DNA from: CAYIBD01 sp964361655
GTDB taxonomy: Bacteria; Patescibacteriota; Minisyncoccia; Sungbacterales; SURF-37
Direction of reading: 5' to 3'
Length of the DNA stretch: 6,872 bases
Assembly (NCBI GenBank): GCA_964361655.1
Contig: CAYIBD010000036.1
Location: forward strand, 1 to 6,872
The notes beneath the pieces were generated by a model, which was not told the origin of the DNA, did no database searches, and worked only from the letters and a program-made list of their open reading frames with translations. The translations under genes and the position numbers were made by a program. Positions 5,627 to 6,872 of this stretch are shown here, piece by piece. Each line of letters opens with the position of its first letter. The first letter of the stretch is position 1.

Positions 5627-5638
5627 CTATACGTATAG
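5627..5638. repeat. 12-bp palindrome downstream of the tRNA
   Basis: CTATACGTATAG is a perfect palindrome 17 bases after the tRNA. It has no T-tract, so it is not a terminator. It could be a protein-binding site or chance. Apart from this, 5611-5749 is AT-rich and I see no gene in it. Confidence 0.4.
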
Positions 5639-5749
5639 AGATACCCGCGAGATAAAAACCGCAAAAGAACCCGTGGAAAAACATCGGCGCGAACCATATT
5701 TTGATACTGGGGGACGGAAAATTTTTTAATCATAGATTTTAAGTAGGAG

Positions 5750-5771
5750 AAACAGCTTGAGTGCTGTTTTT
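5750..5771 (+). terminator. Intrinsic terminator ahead of the orphan gene
   Basis: AAACAGC (5750-5756), a 6-base loop, and GCTGTTT (5763-5769) form a 7-bp stem running into a T-run (5767-5771). It would end the tRNA transcript, whose 3' trailer would be about 140 bases, and insulate the strong promoter that starts 10 bases later. Confidence 0.6.
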
Positions 5772-5780
5772 GCTTTGAAC

Positions 5781-5810
5781 TTGACATATTTGATAAAATA
5801 ATGCTATACT
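5781..5810 (+). promoter_or_regulatory. Strong sigma70-type promoter of the orphan gene
   Basis: A perfect TTGACA (5781-5786) is followed after 18 bases by TATACT (5805-5810), with an extended -10 TG at 5802-5803. Transcription should start near 5817, giving a leader of about 66 bases. This is by far the best promoter in the window. Confidence 0.8.
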
Positions 5811-5821
5811 TATTTTGGATA

Positions 5822-5849
5822 TGGAAAGTGGAATTTGCACCACTTTTCA
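5822..5849 (+). promoter_or_regulatory. 5'UTR hairpin upstream of the orphan gene
   Basis: A 10-bp stem (5822-5831 with 5840-5849, one G·U pair) closes an 8-base loop. The core pairing is AAAGTGG with CCACTTT. It lies right after the predicted transcription start and 17 bases before the ribosome binding site. It could stabilise the 5' end of the mRNA or be a regulatory site. It is not followed by a T-run and does not match a riboswitch I recognise. Confidence 0.6.
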
Positions 5850-5866
5850 GTTGAAAACCCGTCAAG

Positions 5867-5873
5867 AAAGGAG
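5867..5873 (+). promoter_or_regulatory. Ribosome binding site of the orphan gene
   Basis: AAAGGAG ends 9 bases before ATG 5883 and fixes that start. It is the only strong Shine-Dalgarno sequence in front of a gene in this window. Confidence 0.85.
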
Positions 5874-5882
5874 AGTTAAGCG

Positions 5883-6506
5883 ATGCAGAAGCTCAAGGGA
5901 AGGTTGTTGTATATGGGATGGTTCAACCTGCCGTGGAAGTTGGTGACGGACGACGGTGAGATCGACCTCTGGCCGATCATCGACAGGTTTCTCGCCTCGC
6001 TCAACGGCAAGCGTGCCAACCACGAGCAGATGCGTGACGGCTACACACTGTTGGCGGACGAGTCTTCGGAGTTTCAGTTCAAGTACGTCCCAAGGGAGTA
6101 TGTACTCCTCGAGAAGCCCGAAGGCTTCGGGATGTCCAACGTTCACGCCTACCTCGACACCGCCCTCGGCTGGCTCTCGGGTCGGCTGGTGGAGATCGAA
6201 ATCGAGGACGGCAAGCAGGTGAAGTTCACCGCCGACGCATCCGAAGAAGTTTTCGGCGTCTATTTCGTGGGCGGCGGGAACTCGTGCGAGGTTCCGCGCG
6301 GCGCCGAGAAGACCGTCTGCAAGGCGGGACAGCACGACTGCTGTATCTTCCTCTCGGCGGGCGCGAGCGGTTTCAACTGCGAGAAGTTCAACAGCCCGCT
6401 CGCGCGCATGCTCCTCGATCGTCTGGCGAAAGGCAACATCCGCGCGAGTCGTATCGGTAACTGCGCTCTCCTCGGACGGAAGGAACGCGAAGACGCTGCC
6501 GTCTAG
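5883..6506 (+). CDS. Orphan 207-residue protein with cysteine-rich C-terminal third
   Basis: I do not recognise the family. The product has no signal peptide or membrane segment and is probably cytosolic. The N-terminal two thirds alternate hydrophobic and charged residues (LKGRLLYMGWFNLPWKLV at 4-21, then an acidic, mixed alpha/beta-looking stretch). All six cysteines fall in the last third at residues 135, 146, 153, 154, 166 and 194, with a GGGNSCEV turn before the first; this could bind a metal or be redox-active. The C-terminus is basic, then acidic. Codon choice is strongly biased to C/G-ending codons. The gene stands alone with its own promoter, leader hairpin, strong ribosome binding site and terminator, which suggests high or independently controlled expression. 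Function cannot be assigned. Confidence 0.85.
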   Translation: MQKLKGRLLYMGWFNLPWKLVTDDGEIDLWPIIDRFLASLNGKRANHEQMRDGYTLLADESSEFQFKYVPREYVLLEKPEGFGMSNVHAYLDTALGWLSGRLVEIEIEDGKQVKFTADASEEVFGVYFVGGGNSCEVPRGAEKTVCKAGQHDCCIFLSAGASGFNCEKFNSPLARMLLDRLAKGNIRASRIGNCALLGRKEREDAAV

Positions 6507-6523
6507 CACCGCAAGCAAGGACT

Positions 6524-6540
6524 GAGCAGACCAACTGCTC
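6524..6540 (+). other. Hairpin abutting the terminator of the orphan gene
   Basis: GAGCAG (6524-6529) pairs perfectly with CTGCTC (6535-6540) around a 5-base loop, and its last base touches the first base of the terminator stem. Two stacked hairpins at a 3' end can protect an mRNA from exonucleases; that role here is inference. Confidence 0.6.
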
Positions 6541-6572
6541 CCCGCTACGTCTTCGGACTTAGCGGGTTTTTT
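6541..6572 (+). terminator. Intrinsic terminator with UUCG tetraloop
   Basis: CCCGCTA (6541-6547) pairs with TAGCGGG (6560-6566). After one C·T mismatch, an inner GTC/GAC stem is capped by the very stable TTCG tetraloop (6552-6555). Six Ts follow at 6567-6572, then more T-rich sequence. This is a textbook terminator for the orphan gene 34 bases upstream. Confidence 0.95.
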
Positions 6573-6585
6573 CTTTTCTTTTTGT

Positions 6586-6620
6586 TTGATTTTTGGTTGA
6601 ATTAAATTCATAATTAAATT
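6586..6620 (+). promoter_or_regulatory. Candidate promoter and 9-base direct repeat
   Basis: TTGATT (6586-6591) and CATAAT (6609-6614), 17 bases apart, resemble a promoter pointing into the last 250 bases. The 9-mer AATTAAATT occurs at 6600-6608 and 6612-6620 with a 12-base period. The AT-rich setting makes chance matches likely. Confidence 0.35.
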
Positions 6621-6872
6621 GCCGCCAAAGAAAAACTTGAAATTGTCAGCGGTGCGGCTTCGTCGCCTTTCGGATTTTTCGCGGGGGGCTTTCCTTGCCG
6701 CCGCAGGCGGCGAAAACGGTTCGCACTATCTCAAGAATACCGGATAAAAGGCGGGGGTCCTCGACAACCGTTCAGACTACGTTTTGCTTGTCCTCACAGA
6801 GAAAATCGGGAGTTCAACTGCTGGTGGAGGGATTTCGCGGGCCGTTCGCATAGTGGCAGTGCACCCGCTTTG
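6621..6872. other. Region without a supported gene, GC-rich and structured
   Basis: Composition jumps from AT-rich to GC-rich at about 6621. The plus strand has one frame open without a stop from 6618 to the window end (about 85 codons), but it lacks a good start and ribosome binding site and includes a run of Arg codons over the GCCGCC hairpin. A second frame is open on both sides of one TAA at 6744. It reads from LPPKKNLKLS to KNTG before the stop and from KAGVLDN to AVHPL after it. I support no CDS here. It could be a decayed gene, the start of a gene beyond the window, an RNA gene or a dispersed repeat. Confidence 0.4.
6695..6713. other. GC-rich hairpin
   Basis: GCCGCC (6697-6702) pairs with GGCGGC (6706-6711) across a 3-base loop, extended by T·G and T-A pairs. 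No T-run follows on either strand, so it is not an intrinsic terminator. It may be part of a larger RNA structure. Confidence 0.5.

Noticed and set aside
5572..5865. Minus-strand open frame of 97 codons ending in the tRNA
   Set aside because: It overlaps half of the tRNA, the terminator and the promoter, and its SNLEPS-type C-terminus is a common artefact of antisense tRNA sequence.
5862..6611. Minus-strand open frame (249 codons) opposite the orphan gene
   Set aside because: It would read back through the terminator and has no promoter or ribosome binding site. The plus strand has a full set of expression signals.
1..6872. CRISPR array
   Set aside because: No regularly spaced direct repeats of 20 bases or more were seen.

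Overview
The window looks like a piece of a compact, GC-moderate bacterial genome, probably recovered from a metagenome. I lean towards a Patescibacteria/Candidate Phyla Radiation (Parcubacteria-like) genome. The reasons are tightly packed genes, mostly without good ribosome binding sites, a tRNA gene with no encoded CCA, and several genes of unknown family beside standard ones. This placement is inference with about 50% confidence; no ribosomal RNA or marker set is present to settle it.

Layout: (1) Positions 1-4180 hold a plus-strand run of four genes. These are the 3' part of a multi-pass membrane protein of unknown function, a complete dnaJ (type I, all four zinc-binding CxxCxGxG repeats), a small GIY-YIG nuclease gene bounded by inverted repeats, and a large GT-C/PMT-like membrane glycosyltransferase. 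(2) Positions 4187-5446 hold a minus-strand gene for a secreted, cysteine-rich repeat protein that converges on the glycosyltransferase with a 6-base gap. (3) A tRNA-Lys(TTT) gene lies at 5538-5610. (4) Positions 5750-6572 hold a self-contained unit with an upstream terminator, a strong sigma70-type promoter, a 5'UTR hairpin, a good ribosome binding site, an orphan 207-residue protein, and a UUCG-capped terminator. (5) Positions 6573-6872 have no gene I can support, but do hold a candidate promoter, a direct repeat and a strong hairpin.

Four observations deserve a second look. First, the GIY-YIG gene sits inside a roughly 362-base module with imperfect 26-bp terminal inverted repeats that show a compensatory base-pair change; its right end supplies the start codon of the glycosyltransferase. 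Second, the glycosyltransferase reading frame contains three AT-rich palindromic elements of 30-42 bases that share one architecture, keep the frame, and appear to lie in loops between membrane segments. This recalls palindromic elements inserted into genes in Rickettsia. Third, the secreted minus-strand protein is built from about ten cysteine-pair units (C-x9-11-C, period about 33-40 residues), a regularity suggesting a disulfide-stapled helical repeat protein. Fourth, the orphan protein at 5883 has an unusually complete expression cassette.

Functionally, dnaJ and the glycosyltransferase suggest housekeeping chaperone and cell-envelope glycan or lipid modification roles. The window shows no single pathway linking all the genes.
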